From Pedobacter hiemivivus (lineage in GTDB: Bacteria > Bacteroidota > Bacteroidia > Sphingobacteriales > Sphingobacteriaceae), in the NCBI RefSeq assembly GCF_004331685.1, contig NZ_SJSM01000036.1:1-36281 (forward strand): a stretch of DNA of 36,281 bases, given 5' to 3'. Position 1 is the first letter of the stretch. Every line of letters begins with the position of its first letter. This document shows positions 16,123 to 24,389 of this stretch, in pieces. A program made the translations under genes and the position numbers. The notes beneath the pieces are model-generated. The model worked only from the letters and a program-made list of their open reading frames with translations. It searched no databases and was not told the origin of the DNA.

Positions 16123-17196
16123 CTATATCACAGAACCTTCTTTTAGCTTTTCTGCATTTTCTGCAAACTGAAGCGCATCAATCAGCTCCTGAACACCACC
16201 ATCCATGATGTTATTTAGGTTATAAAGTGTCAATCCGATACGGTGATCTGTTACCCTACCTTGCGGATAATTGTAAGTTCTGATCTTTGCAGAGCGGTCA
16301 CCAGTCGAAACCATAGTCTTACGTCTTGCAGCAATATCACCGTTTTTCTTCTGCAATTCGATGTCGTATAATTTACTACGCAACATCTCCATTGCAATCA
16401 CCCTGTTACCAAGCTGTGAGCGCTCCTGCTGACAAACAACTACAAGCCCCGAAGGTCTGTGCGTCAGCTGTACTTTAGTCTCTACCTTATTTACATTCTG
16501 TCCACCAGCACCACCCGAACGGGAAGTTTGCAAATCAATATCTGCAGGATTGATGTAAAGATCGATCTCCTCAGCTTCTGGCAAAACTGCTACCGATGCA
16601 GCTGAAGTATGTACACGACCTTGAGTTTCCGTATCTGGCACACGTTGTACACGGTGTACTCCTGATTCATATTTCAATTGTCCGTAAACATCTTCCCCAC
16701 TAACCTTTAAAATCACCTCTTTGTAACCACCAGCAGTTCCTTCTGTTACATCAACAGTTTCAACTTTCCAGCCTTTTTGCTCAAAGAAACGGCTATACAT
16801 CCTGTATAAATCACCTGCAAATAGCGCCGCTTCATCACCACCAGTACCACCTCTAATCTCAAATACAGCATTTTTAGCATCCTCTGGATCTACAGGAATC
16901 AACATCAGGCGGACTTTTTCTTCCAATTCTTCTTGCTGAACCAATAAAAGATCAAGTTCCTCTTTTGCCATTTCACGCATTTCTGCATCTTTCTCGGTAC
17001 TTAAAATCTCCTTATTAGCGTCAATATTGCTCATTACATTTTTGTAGATTTTATATTCATCCACAATCTTGCCTAAGTCCTTATACTCTTTATTTAAAGC
17101 CGCAAAACGCTTCATATCCTGCATCGTGTCAGGATTACTCAACTGCTCCTCAACATCTTCCCAACGCAGTTTAATTGCTTCTAATTTTTCTAACAT
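16123..17196 (-). CDS. prfA: Peptide chain release factor 1
   Basis: The product is 357 residues from the ATG at 17196, the usual RF1 start (MLEKLEAIKLRWEDVEEQL). An in-frame extension to 17265 would add 23 residues not seen in the family. The N-terminal coiled-coil domain is followed by the stop-codon reading domain with the PxT tripeptide (PDT, 187-189, in VQRVPDTETQGR), which marks RF1 (UAA/UAG) and not RF2, and by the GGQ peptidyl hydrolysis motif (231-233, in SGGAGGQNVNKVET). It acts in the cytoplasm on the ribosome. The next gene downstream of it is the tRNA-Asp pair on the same strand. Confidence 0.97.
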   Translation of the reverse strand: MLEKLEAIKLRWEDVEEQLSNPDTMQDMKRFAALNKEYKDLGKIVDEYKIYKNVMSNIDANKEILSTEKDAEMREMAKEELDLLLVQQEELEEKVRLMLIPVDPEDAKNAVFEIRGGTGGDEAALFAGDLYRMYSRFFEQKGWKVETVDVTEGTAGGYKEVILKVSGEDVYGQLKYESGVHRVQRVPDTETQGRVHTSAASVAVLPEAEEIDLYINPADIDLQTSRSGGAGGQNVNKVETKVQLTHRPSGLVVVCQQERSQLGNRVIAMEMLRSKLYDIELQKKNGDIAARRKTMVSTGDRSAKIRTYNYPQGRVTDHRIGLTLYNLNNIMDGGVQELIDALQFAENAEKLKEGSVI

Positions 17197-17357
17197 ATCT
17201 TTTTTCAGAAACTTTATAATGTTATTACTTGATAAAGGTCTAATCAACAGACCTGATTTCCCCAAGCAACAGTTTTTTATTCGGGCAGCAAAAATACGGC
17301 TTTTTTACTTAACCGTACTAAAAATTTGCACATGTCCAATTGTAAACACGAACAGTG

Positions 17358-18104
17358 CTATACTTTTTCGAAGTACTTAAGGCTTAAATCATTGCCATCA
17401 AATACCGCATAGGAATTGAAATTAATCCACTCCCCAAGATTTACATACTTACTTTTATCATTTAGGTTAATGTCTAAGGGGAGATGCCTATGTCCAAAAA
17501 CAAAGTAATCAAAGTGCACCTTTAACAACATTTCTTTAGCATATACAGCCAGCCATTCATGCTCAACATCACTAAAAATCTCTTCTTTGCTATTGGCAAG
17601 CCTGCTACTGCCAGACCACCAATTTGCTATTCCCAAACCAATTCGCGGTGGGACCAGGCCAAATAACCACTGGCAAACCGGATTTCTAAATACCTTTCTT
17701 AAGAACTTATATTTCCTGTCTCCCGGTCCCAAACCGTCACCATGATGTAAAAAGAAGCGCTTACCCTCCCTTTCGATGATCAATTCGTCGCTTACGATCT
17801 CTATTCCCATTTCCTCGCTGAAATAGGTATTAACCCACATATCATGGTTACCTTTAAAAAAATACACCTTGATACCAGCATCGGTCATCTCGGCCAATTT
17901 ACCTTGTAACCGCACAAATCCTTTAGGTACAACGGTGCTATATTCAAACCAAAAATCGAATATATCGCCCATTAAAAACAATTCGCTACATGTTGGCGTT
18001 ATGGAACTTAACCACCTTAAAATGCGATCTTCCCGCTTCCTGCTCTCCGCATGATTAGGAGCGCCCAGGTGGAAGTCAGAAGCAAAATATATGTTCTTTT
18101 TCAT
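17358..18104 (-). CDS. lpxH: LpxH-like UDP-2,3-diacylglucosamine hydrolase (calcineurin-like phosphoesterase)
   Basis: The product is 248 residues from the ATG at 18104; an upstream TTG would add four residues. Metal-binding motifs of calcineurin-like phosphoesterases are in order: DFHLG (Asp10, His12), GDIFDFW (Asp47), GNHDMW (Asn86, His87) and a C-terminal GHRHLP. The GDxFDxW form and the length fit LpxH, which removes UMP from UDP-2,3-diacylglucosamine to give lipid X in lipid A synthesis at the inner membrane. Bacteroidota carry more than one LpxH-like protein, so the symbol is likely but not certain. It is transcribed toward prfA and is divergent from the ferredoxin reductase gene. Confidence 0.8.
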   Translation of the reverse strand: MKKNIYFASDFHLGAPNHAESRKREDRILRWLSSITPTCSELFLMGDIFDFWFEYSTVVPKGFVRLQGKLAEMTDAGIKVYFFKGNHDMWVNTYFSEEMGIEIVSDELIIEREGKRFFLHHGDGLGPGDRKYKFLRKVFRNPVCQWLFGLVPPRIGLGIANWWSGSSRLANSKEEIFSDVEHEWLAVYAKEMLLKVHFDYFVFGHRHLPLDINLNDKSKYVNLGEWINFNSYAVFDGNDLSLKYFEKV

Positions 18105-18232
18105 TAATGTAAACAAAGATAAATAAAATATCCGCTCAGCCGCCTTTCACATATTCTACCGATTATCTAGATTATTTACAAATAACATCGTTATTAAAAC
18201 AAAAGTTCGTAAATTCGCACAAAATTTAAACT

Positions 18233-19243
18233 ATGATTTCTACTGATATAGCCATCATTGGCGCCGGACCTGTAGGTTTATTCGCGATTTTTGAAGCAGG
18301 TTTACTAAAAATGCGTTGTCATTTAATAGACTATCTACCACAAGTTGGTGGACAGCTTTCCGAAATATATCCTAAAAAACCTATATATGACATTCCCGGC
18401 TATCCAACTGTATTGGCTCAGGAATTAGTCGACAACCTGATGGAACAGGGCAAACCTTTCCACCCAGGCTTTACCCTTGGTGAGCGTATCGAAGGCTTAG
18501 AAAAACGTGGTGAAGGCGATTTTGTACTGACAACCAACATGGGTACCATCATAGAATCTAAAGTTGTTGTTATTGCTGGCGGATTAGGCTGTTTCGAGCC
18601 TCGTAAACCGGCTGTGGCGGGATTAGAACAATTCGAAAACGGTAGAGGTGTAAATTACATGATCCTGGATCCTGAAAAATATCGTGGACAAAAAATGGTG
18701 ATTGCGGGTGGCGGTGACTCAGCATTAGATTGGACCATCTTTTTAGCGGACATCGTTGACGAGTTAACTCTAGTTCACCGTAGCGAAAGCTTCCGTGGTG
18801 CTCCAGATTCGGTAAACAAAGTAATGGAATTGGCAGAAAGTGGAAAAATCAACCTGGTATTAAACAGCAACCTAAATTCTGTAAGCGGAAACGGAAAACT
18901 AGAAACTGTTGAATTGATCCATAATAAGAGCCTAGAAACTACAAGCATCAATGCAGATCACTTGATCCCATTATTTGGTTTAAGTCCTAAATTAGGACCA
19001 ATAGAGCAGTGGAACCTAAACATTAGCAAAAGTGCTATTGAAGTAAACACAGACGACTATTCGACCAATATCCCAGGAATTTATGCAATTGGCGACATCA
19101 ATACCTACACCAACAAGCTTAAACTTATTCTATGTGGTTTCCACGAAGCCGCTTTAATGAGTCATAGCGCATACCAATACATGAACCCTGGAGTTAAATA
19201 CACCATGAAATACACCACTGTAAACGGCGTATCAGAATTTTAG
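18233..19243 (+). CDS. Ferredoxin-NADP reductase, thioredoxin-reductase-like type
   Basis: The product is 336 residues and cytoplasmic. The FAD-binding motif is GAGPVG (10-15), the NADP-binding motif GGGDSA (159-164), and the second FAD motif IYAIGDINTY lies near the C-terminus. The fold is that of thioredoxin reductase, but the redox CxxC is absent (only a single Cys in GGLGCFEPR), which is the hallmark of the homodimeric TrxR-like ferredoxin/flavodoxin-NADP reductases. A [2Fe-2S] ferredoxin gene starts 2 nt after the stop and is very probably its electron partner. Confidence 0.9.
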   Translation: MISTDIAIIGAGPVGLFAIFEAGLLKMRCHLIDYLPQVGGQLSEIYPKKPIYDIPGYPTVLAQELVDNLMEQGKPFHPGFTLGERIEGLEKRGEGDFVLTTNMGTIIESKVVVIAGGLGCFEPRKPAVAGLEQFENGRGVNYMILDPEKYRGQKMVIAGGGDSALDWTIFLADIVDELTLVHRSESFRGAPDSVNKVMELAESGKINLVLNSNLNSVSGNGKLETVELIHNKSLETTSINADHLIPLFGLSPKLGPIEQWNLNISKSAIEVNTDDYSTNIPGIYAIGDINTYTNKLKLILCGFHEAALMSHSAYQYMNPGVKYTMKYTTVNGVSEF

Positions 19244-19245
19244 GC

Positions 19246-19575
19246 ATGGAAGAAAATAACATTACCTTACACGTGCAAAACCCGGATGGTAGCAGAACTA
19301 CCCTGGAAGCCCCTGTAGATATGGGCCTAAGTTTAATGGAATACCTAAAAGCCTGCGAATACGATATCCTGGCTACCTGCGGTGGTATGGCACTTTGTGC
19401 GACCTGCTGTGTGGATGTTTTGGAAGGCGAAGATAAGTTGAACGAAATGACAGATGACGAGTATGCAATGCTCGACACCTTACCTGATGTATTACCAAAT
19501 TCAAGATTAGCCTGCCAACTGCAATTAACCCCTACAATGGACGGCTTGGTGGTTAAATTACACCACGCAGAATAA
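19246..19575 (+). CDS. [2Fe-2S] ferredoxin, adrenodoxin type
   Basis: The product is 109 residues. The cluster ligands are Cys45, Cys51, Cys54 (CGGMALCATC) and Cys90 (RLACQL), giving the C-x5-C-x2-C...C pattern of vertebrate/adrenodoxin-type ferredoxins. The acidic stretch (EDKLNEMTDDEYAMLD) is a normal partner-docking surface. It is encoded 2 nt after the ferredoxin-NADP reductase. Its stop lies only 7 nt from the convergent stop of the S41 peptidase gene. Confidence 0.93.
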   Translation: MEENNITLHVQNPDGSRTTLEAPVDMGLSLMEYLKACEYDILATCGGMALCATCCVDVLEGEDKLNEMTDDEYAMLDTLPDVLPNSRLACQLQLTPTMDGLVVKLHHAE

Positions 19576-19582
19576 AAAATAT

Positions 19583-21292
19583 TTATTGATTATTATCTTC
19601 TACAGCGGCAGCGATTGTTTTTACAGGGCTGCCGATTGTTTTATATTCCCCTTCGCCTTTTAATATGGCCAGCATCTTACCGCTGTCATTTAAAAGGCTT
19701 TTTGCTGCATTAAGCTCTTTATCATACTGAAATCCCTGTGTTACTTTCCCTTTATCGTAATAATAACGGCTAACGATTTGCGTTTCCAGTACTCTTTTTA
19801 TTTCGGCCTTATAGGTTGTAAGCTCTGTTTTCTTAGCCCCTAACATTTTGCTTTTCAAATCATCAAGATCAGTCTTTACCGCAGTAAGCTTGTTCTCCTT
19901 CTCGGCCTCCGTTCTCAAATCAGCAAGCAGTCTTTCTGTACGCGATACATAAGAGTAATCCTTACCAGCCAGTGAATTTACAAACGCGGTATAATCATTA
20001 TCCGTCAACTGAAAAGAAGCCGCAGGAGCGATCACCTTATTGTTCTTTTTAAAATTATTGGCGTAATCGAAAAACAGATATTTATTGACTAGCGAAATGG
20101 TGATCGGATTAAACTTAGGGGTATTGACCAACACATCTGGATAAATCCCATTCCCATCATACACATTACGACCTGCCTTGGTATTGAACTTCCTCATCAG
20201 CGAATCCGCAAACTTCAACGTTTTCCCGTTCGCATCTTTGTGCGCATAATCAAGCGCCTGTATGCACCTACCCGATGGTGTGAAATACTTGGCCACCGTA
20301 ACCTTTACAAGGCTATTATAAGGCAAATTAAAGGTCTGTTGTACTAACCCCTTGCCGTAGCTCCGCTGACCAACAATAATCGCTCTATCGAGATCCTGTA
20401 GAGCTCCAGCAACAATTTCTGATGCAGAGGCTGATGATCCACCAATCAGTACAACTAAAGGGATTTGAGGAAATAATGGTTGACTTAGTGTTTTATAGCT
20501 AATCGTCTTTTGAGGATTTCTTCCTTTTTGGGTAACGATCAGAATATCTTTATCTACAAAAATATTTACGATTTTAACGGCTTCCTGTAATATTCCACCG
20601 CCATTGTAGCGTAAATCAAGGATCATTCCTTTAGGCTCCTGTTTACCCAAGGTAGTTGCAGCATCTTTTACCTCCTGTGCGGAGTTTTCAAGAAATTTAT
20701 CTAAACGGATATAAGCAATGTTATCGGCTGTCATACCAGAATAAGACACATTCGGTTGTTTAATTTCATCCCGAACCAATGTCTTAGTCAGCAAAGCCCC
20801 CTCTCTGATGATCAATAGTTCTACAGCGGAACCTTTAGGGCCACGCAGCAACTGGCTCACTTGGACACGCTCTTTCCCCCGCACCTCATTGCCATTGATT
20901 TTCACAAGTTGGTCTCCCGGTTTTATCCCCTGCTTATCCGCAGGATACCCCTCGTTCACCTCATTTACAAATAGCTTACCTTCAATAAAAATAGTGCTTG
21001 CCCCGATGCCTCCGTATTGTGTACTTACATATTTCAGCTTATAATCTTCAACTTCCGACTCGGGTACATATTCCGTATAAGGATCAAGGTTATCCAACAT
21101 GGCATCAATGCTGGTTCGCATTAAGCTAGAAGGATTGGTTTCCTCAACATAGTTGATATTGATCTCTTTATAAAGCGATGCAAAAATATCCAGGTTCTTA
21201 GACACCTGAAAAAGGTCCTCTTTGAAAGACCAGGTTAAGGAAGCAAAAGAAATAAGAATAGCGGCCGCAGCAATTTTATATATTTTCATCAT
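19583..21292 (-). CDS. S41 C-terminal processing peptidase (CtpA/Prc family)
   Basis: The product is 569 residues. An N-terminal hydrophobic segment (IAAAAILISFASLTWSF) would act as signal peptide or anchor, placing it in the periplasm. A PDZ domain covers about 90-165 (GIGASTIFIEGKLFVNEVNEGYPADKQGIKPGDQLVKING). The S41 protease core has the GGG loop (231-233), the SASASE motif (287-292) with the nucleophilic serine, and Lys314 in SYGKGLVQ as general base. A lysine- and glutamate-rich C-terminal region (~430-569) is common in the Bacteroidota members. It cleaves C-termini of exported proteins. Upstream on the same strand are a small protein and an amidase, which may share a transcript. Confidence 0.93.
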   Translation of the reverse strand: MMKIYKIAAAAILISFASLTWSFKEDLFQVSKNLDIFASLYKEININYVEETNPSSLMRTSIDAMLDNLDPYTEYVPESEVEDYKLKYVSTQYGGIGASTIFIEGKLFVNEVNEGYPADKQGIKPGDQLVKINGNEVRGKERVQVSQLLRGPKGSAVELLIIREGALLTKTLVRDEIKQPNVSYSGMTADNIAYIRLDKFLENSAQEVKDAATTLGKQEPKGMILDLRYNGGGILQEAVKIVNIFVDKDILIVTQKGRNPQKTISYKTLSQPLFPQIPLVVLIGGSSASASEIVAGALQDLDRAIIVGQRSYGKGLVQQTFNLPYNSLVKVTVAKYFTPSGRCIQALDYAHKDANGKTLKFADSLMRKFNTKAGRNVYDGNGIYPDVLVNTPKFNPITISLVNKYLFFDYANNFKKNNKVIAPAASFQLTDNDYTAFVNSLAGKDYSYVSRTERLLADLRTEAEKENKLTAVKTDLDDLKSKMLGAKKTELTTYKAEIKRVLETQIVSRYYYDKGKVTQGFQYDKELNAAKSLLNDSGKMLAILKGEGEYKTIGSPVKTIAAAVEDNNQ

Positions 21293-21367
21293 ATAAAGGA
21301 TGGATTGATCAATCCGTTGATGGTAAATTTACAAAAAAGCCTTGTATTTCAATAACGCCTAATGGAA

Positions 21368-21583
21368 TTAAAGTCTGTTACCTTCTGGATCGGCTAGTGC
21401 TTTCTGAATGGTAAATTCAACATAAGTCCTGTCTCTTTTTACCAACTCCATCAATTGACTTACCAGTTGATCTTCCTGTCCAGGAACAAAGGAAATATCA
21501 ACCTGAGCCAGGTCACGGTATTTTCTTAGAAATTTAATTTTAACCTTTTTCCAGGTTTCAGGAGTCAATGTAAAATTCGCCAT
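21368..21583 (-). CDS. Hypothetical small protein
   Basis: The product is 71 residues from the ATG at 21583 (MANFTLTPETWKKVKIKF). A longer frame to 21613 overlaps the upstream amidase stop region and is less likely. I do not recognise the family. It is basic and charged with predicted helices (QEDQLVSQLMELVKRDRTYVEFTIQKALADPEG), without signal peptide or cysteine. The text TATTTTTG just upstream resembles a -7 promoter box, but no good -33 box accompanies it. It lies between the amidase and the S41 peptidase genes, in the same direction. Confidence 0.6.
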   Translation of the reverse strand: MANFTLTPETWKKVKIKFLRKYRDLAQVDISFVPGQEDQLVSQLMELVKRDRTYVEFTIQKALADPEGNRL

Positions 21584-21619
21584 ACTGCAAAAATATAAAT
21601 AATTGTAATACAATAACCC

Positions 21620-22300
21620 TTATTTATAAACGGGAGCACCTTTTATATTCAAATCTTTGATCCGCTCCCTGATCCTTCTCATAAAGTCAACTCCAGGATC
21701 TGCCTTTTCAGTATTGTAAGTAGGATCAGACTCCTTCCACAGCTCAGTCCCCTTAAATCGTGTATACTCATAATGACCGATAACATATTGAATTGGATAT
21801 TTACGTTTCAGGTACCTGATCAACGCTTCATTGGCGATGAGCTGTGCTGGAGTCAGAGGATTTTTATCACTTCCGATATTCTCCACACCAATAGCGCAAT
21901 AATTAAGGCCAATCACGTGCCGTGCAAAAACGGTATCCGGCAACAACCTAAAAACGGTCCCATCTCTATCAATCACAAATTGGGAAGACACATTGAGCGA
22001 ACTTACTTTGGCGATCTCCTTACGAGCGCCAGGCAATCTTGATTTGTTAAACACATCAAATGTTTGCTCTACCGTAGGAATGACAGTCCAATGTAGCACG
22101 ATCATAATCGGCTTAATGGTCGGCTGTTCTTGCTTCAAGCCATGCCGCTTCTCCAGATACTCCAATGAAAGCCGTTTCCTTTCTGCATCAAATATAATTG
22201 GCTTGTCAAAGATTCTAAAAGTGGACTGGGCCCTTAATTTAAGGGTTGCACTACATAGTAAAATCAAAAACATCAGCTTTATAACGTCCTTCTTTATCAT
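21620..22300 (-). CDS. N-acetylmuramoyl-L-alanine amidase (Amidase_2 fold)
   Basis: The product is 226 residues. A signal peptide (VIKLMFLILLCSATLKLRAQ) sends it to the periplasm. The Amidase_2 (T7 lysozyme/AmpD-like) zinc site is visible: His in MIVLHWTVIP, His in VIGHYEY, and the K-x-DPG motif with the third ligand Asp (EKADPGVDF). YCAIGVENIG is the usual family strand. It cuts the bond between N-acetylmuramic acid and L-alanine in peptidoglycan, in wall turnover or recycling. It faces the end of the SusC-SusD-lipoprotein operon, with a terminator between. Confidence 0.9.
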   Translation of the reverse strand: MIKKDVIKLMFLILLCSATLKLRAQSTFRIFDKPIIFDAERKRLSLEYLEKRHGLKQEQPTIKPIMIVLHWTVIPTVEQTFDVFNKSRLPGARKEIAKVSSLNVSSQFVIDRDGTVFRLLPDTVFARHVIGLNYCAIGVENIGSDKNPLTPAQLIANEALIRYLKRKYPIQYVIGHYEYTRFKGTELWKESDPTYNTEKADPGVDFMRRIRERIKDLNIKGAPVYK

Positions 22301-22360
22301 CTTCTATTTTAAAACAACTAATCACTCTCCGAAATATCCAGAGAGAGGCATTCTAAAATA

Positions 22361-22390
22361 AAAAAAGATCCTGGCTCCCCAAGATCTTTT
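22361..22390. terminator. Terminator after the SusC-SusD-lipoprotein operon
   Basis: AAAAAAGATCCTGG (22361-22374) pairs with CCAAGATCTTTT (22379-22390), with one mismatch and a 4-nt loop. A tracts on one side become U tracts in the minus-strand RNA. It lies about 20 nt downstream of the lipoprotein stop at 22412. Confidence 0.75.
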
Positions 22391-22411
22391 CAAAAATAAA
22401 CTTAATGCGAC

Positions 22412-22855
22412 CTACCTAATTCTATAAGTCAAGACCCGGTCCTTTGTCAACCCATTTTTATTAACCACACGACCACGAATCGCGATGGTAGTTCCACTAG
22501 CCGGAGCAGATGGCACTATATAGTTATAAATCAAAGTGTCGCAGTTTTTAATCTTTGAAAATGCTGGTACAGCGGCTCCCTTAAAAAGGGCCACAGAGTC
22601 TGCCGCCCCTATTTTCTCCCAAAACTGAATTTCGTTGATCGGCTCTCTTACAAAATAATCAAATTCTATCTTTATGGCAGTTCCCTTTACATAACCCGCC
22701 GAAGGAACAGCTGGTGTAAAAAAATTTGTATTTTGGACAATCACAGGATAATGATCATCAGACAGCTTCTCATAAATCGGATCCTCTGTACGATCACAAG
22801 CACTAAATAGGCCTAATATGGCAAATGATAAATATAATATAGTTAGCTTTTTCAT
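22412..22855 (-). CDS. Small SusCD-associated lipoprotein
   Basis: The product is 147 residues from the ATG at 22855; an ATG at 22867 adds four residues. The signal ends in LGLFSACDRT, so Cys is lipidated. The mature part is beta-rich (YVKGTAIKIEFDYFVREPINEIQFWEKIG; TTIAIRGRVVNKNGLTKDRVLTYRIR) and resembles a single immunoglobulin-like domain. I do not recognise a named family. It directly follows the SusD gene and is the last gene of the operon, so it may be a surface accessory protein for the same ligand. Confidence 0.7.
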   Translation of the reverse strand: MKKLTILYLSFAILGLFSACDRTEDPIYEKLSDDHYPVIVQNTNFFTPAVPSAGYVKGTAIKIEFDYFVREPINEIQFWEKIGAADSVALFKGAAVPAFSKIKNCDTLIYNYIVPSAPASGTTIAIRGRVVNKNGLTKDRVLTYRIR

Positions 22856-22870
22856 ATCCGAATACATTAA

Positions 22871-24379
22871 TTATGGTTGATTCCACCATAATGGTTTAAG
22901 AAAATAATCCTGCGCATTTCCACCTTGCTTGTCCACCTCCAAAGGATTTAGTTGAATCTCAGTTAAAGGATATAAAGTCCTTCTAGGATACAGCCCTTTT
23001 GCATTTGGGTTTGGATTAACGGGATAATAAAACCCAGTATATATTGCTGGGTCATAATCTAGTTTACGCATATCAACCCAAGCCTCAGGATTCATAAACA
23101 AAGCAATATATTTTTGCTCCATGATATTTTTTAATGTTAATGCTCCCTGCGTTTGTGCCACAGCAGCTGAAGCCATGTACAATGCTCGCGCCCCTCCTGA
23201 AGGGATCTTAAGCTTATCCATGTGTGCATTGATTCCAGCAATATAAGCAGTATATGCGCGAGGTAATAATCCAGCCCTGAATGCAGCCTCCGCCTCAACA
23301 AAGCGCATTTCAGCATTTGTTAATACCTGCAAAACACCCGCATTGGTTGTACTGCTAAAGATCTCTGCTGCATACCAACTTGTATAAAAATCAGACACTA
23401 CCCCCGGCAGTAATGCTTGAGCATTATTCGCCGCCGGTTGAGTACCCGTACTCCCTACAGCAGCCATAACTGTCAATCGTGGATCATCAGGCAAAGATTC
23501 ATCTCCTAATAGATTCTTTCCATTCAACATTTCGATAAAATAACGCCCATATGTTAGCAACGACATATTATTACGTGTAGCCCCCCAAACATTTGTCGAA
23601 TTCAAAACGGTGCTAGTCACCGTCTGATATTGCAACTGCGCATCCTCATCATTGGAAACAAGCCCCTTATCAATATAAGACAATATCGTGTTCGCATCAT
23701 AATTAGCTTTCTTAGTTAAATGATTCGCCTGTCTTGCTTTTAATGAATACGCTAATTTAATCCACAAGGCTGGAACACCTTTATACAAAATATCACCACT
23801 AACACTGGGAACAGTAGTATAAAATGGCCTGAAATTACTGCTTGCCGGTTTTTGCATCTCTACGATCCCTTCATCCAAAAGCTTATTCACCGTAGCATAA
23901 ATCTGCTCCTGAGGGTCGTATTTTGGCGCTATGGTTAAGGCAGGCTGGAATGCTTCCGTATAAGGGATATCCCCAATTAAGTCTGTGGCATGAGCTAAAA
24001 TTAAAGCAAACATAATCTTGCCAGCCCCTACATAATAAGGAGAACCTTCTTTCTCAGCAATCGAGATCATAGGTGGAATATTCGTACCTACAATCTGATA
24101 AGTATCCTGAAATGGCCTTACATTAGGTGCAATAAAGTACTGATCAACCCCACTATTTGGCGCCCCTCTTCTTCCAATATTCTGAGTAAGGATTCCTGTA
24201 AACTGATAAGCCTCGAAGCCTTGCATTGCCAACCCGTTAGCAATGATACTTGGCAGCAAAAAATTCGGTGTTGTAGAAGTAGGGTTATTCGGGTCCGTAT
24301 TCACGTCCAGAAACTTTTTACAAGATGTTATTGCGGTTAGCGAAACCACTCCAACTATAAATATTATAAACTTTTTCAT
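22871..24379 (-). CDS. SusD-like outer-membrane lipoprotein (SusD_2 type)
   Basis: The product is 502 residues. The lipoprotein signal ends in ITSCKKF. The LDVNTDPNNPTSTTPNFLLPSI opening and the FALILAHATDLIGDIPYTEAFQP, LRYIEAE-like (AEMRFVEAEAAFRAG) and IMEQKYIALFMNPEAWVDMRKLDYD segments are typical of the SusD-like group that is encoded with larger RagA-type transporters. It would cap the SusC protein encoded just upstream (stop to start 10 nt). No enzyme is encoded in this operon, so the ligand cannot be named. Confidence 0.93.
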   Translation of the reverse strand: MKKFIIFIVGVVSLTAITSCKKFLDVNTDPNNPTSTTPNFLLPSIIANGLAMQGFEAYQFTGILTQNIGRRGAPNSGVDQYFIAPNVRPFQDTYQIVGTNIPPMISIAEKEGSPYYVGAGKIMFALILAHATDLIGDIPYTEAFQPALTIAPKYDPQEQIYATVNKLLDEGIVEMQKPASSNFRPFYTTVPSVSGDILYKGVPALWIKLAYSLKARQANHLTKKANYDANTILSYIDKGLVSNDEDAQLQYQTVTSTVLNSTNVWGATRNNMSLLTYGRYFIEMLNGKNLLGDESLPDDPRLTVMAAVGSTGTQPAANNAQALLPGVVSDFYTSWYAAEIFSSTTNAGVLQVLTNAEMRFVEAEAAFRAGLLPRAYTAYIAGINAHMDKLKIPSGGARALYMASAAVAQTQGALTLKNIMEQKYIALFMNPEAWVDMRKLDYDPAIYTGFYYPVNPNPNAKGLYPRRTLYPLTEIQLNPLEVDKQGGNAQDYFLKPLWWNQP

Positions 24380-24389
24380 AATCGATTAG

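Noticed and set aside
15651..16146. Open frames across the tRNA-Asp genes on both strands (for example one reading RTGLEPATSAVTGRH)
   Set aside because: These are translations of tRNA sequence. The tRNA structure is certain, and such frames are a well-known annotation artefact.
19576..19582. Seven-base gap between the convergent ferredoxin and S41 peptidase genes
   Set aside because: It is notable for compactness, but no hairpin terminator or shared element could be identified, so nothing beyond close packing is claimed.
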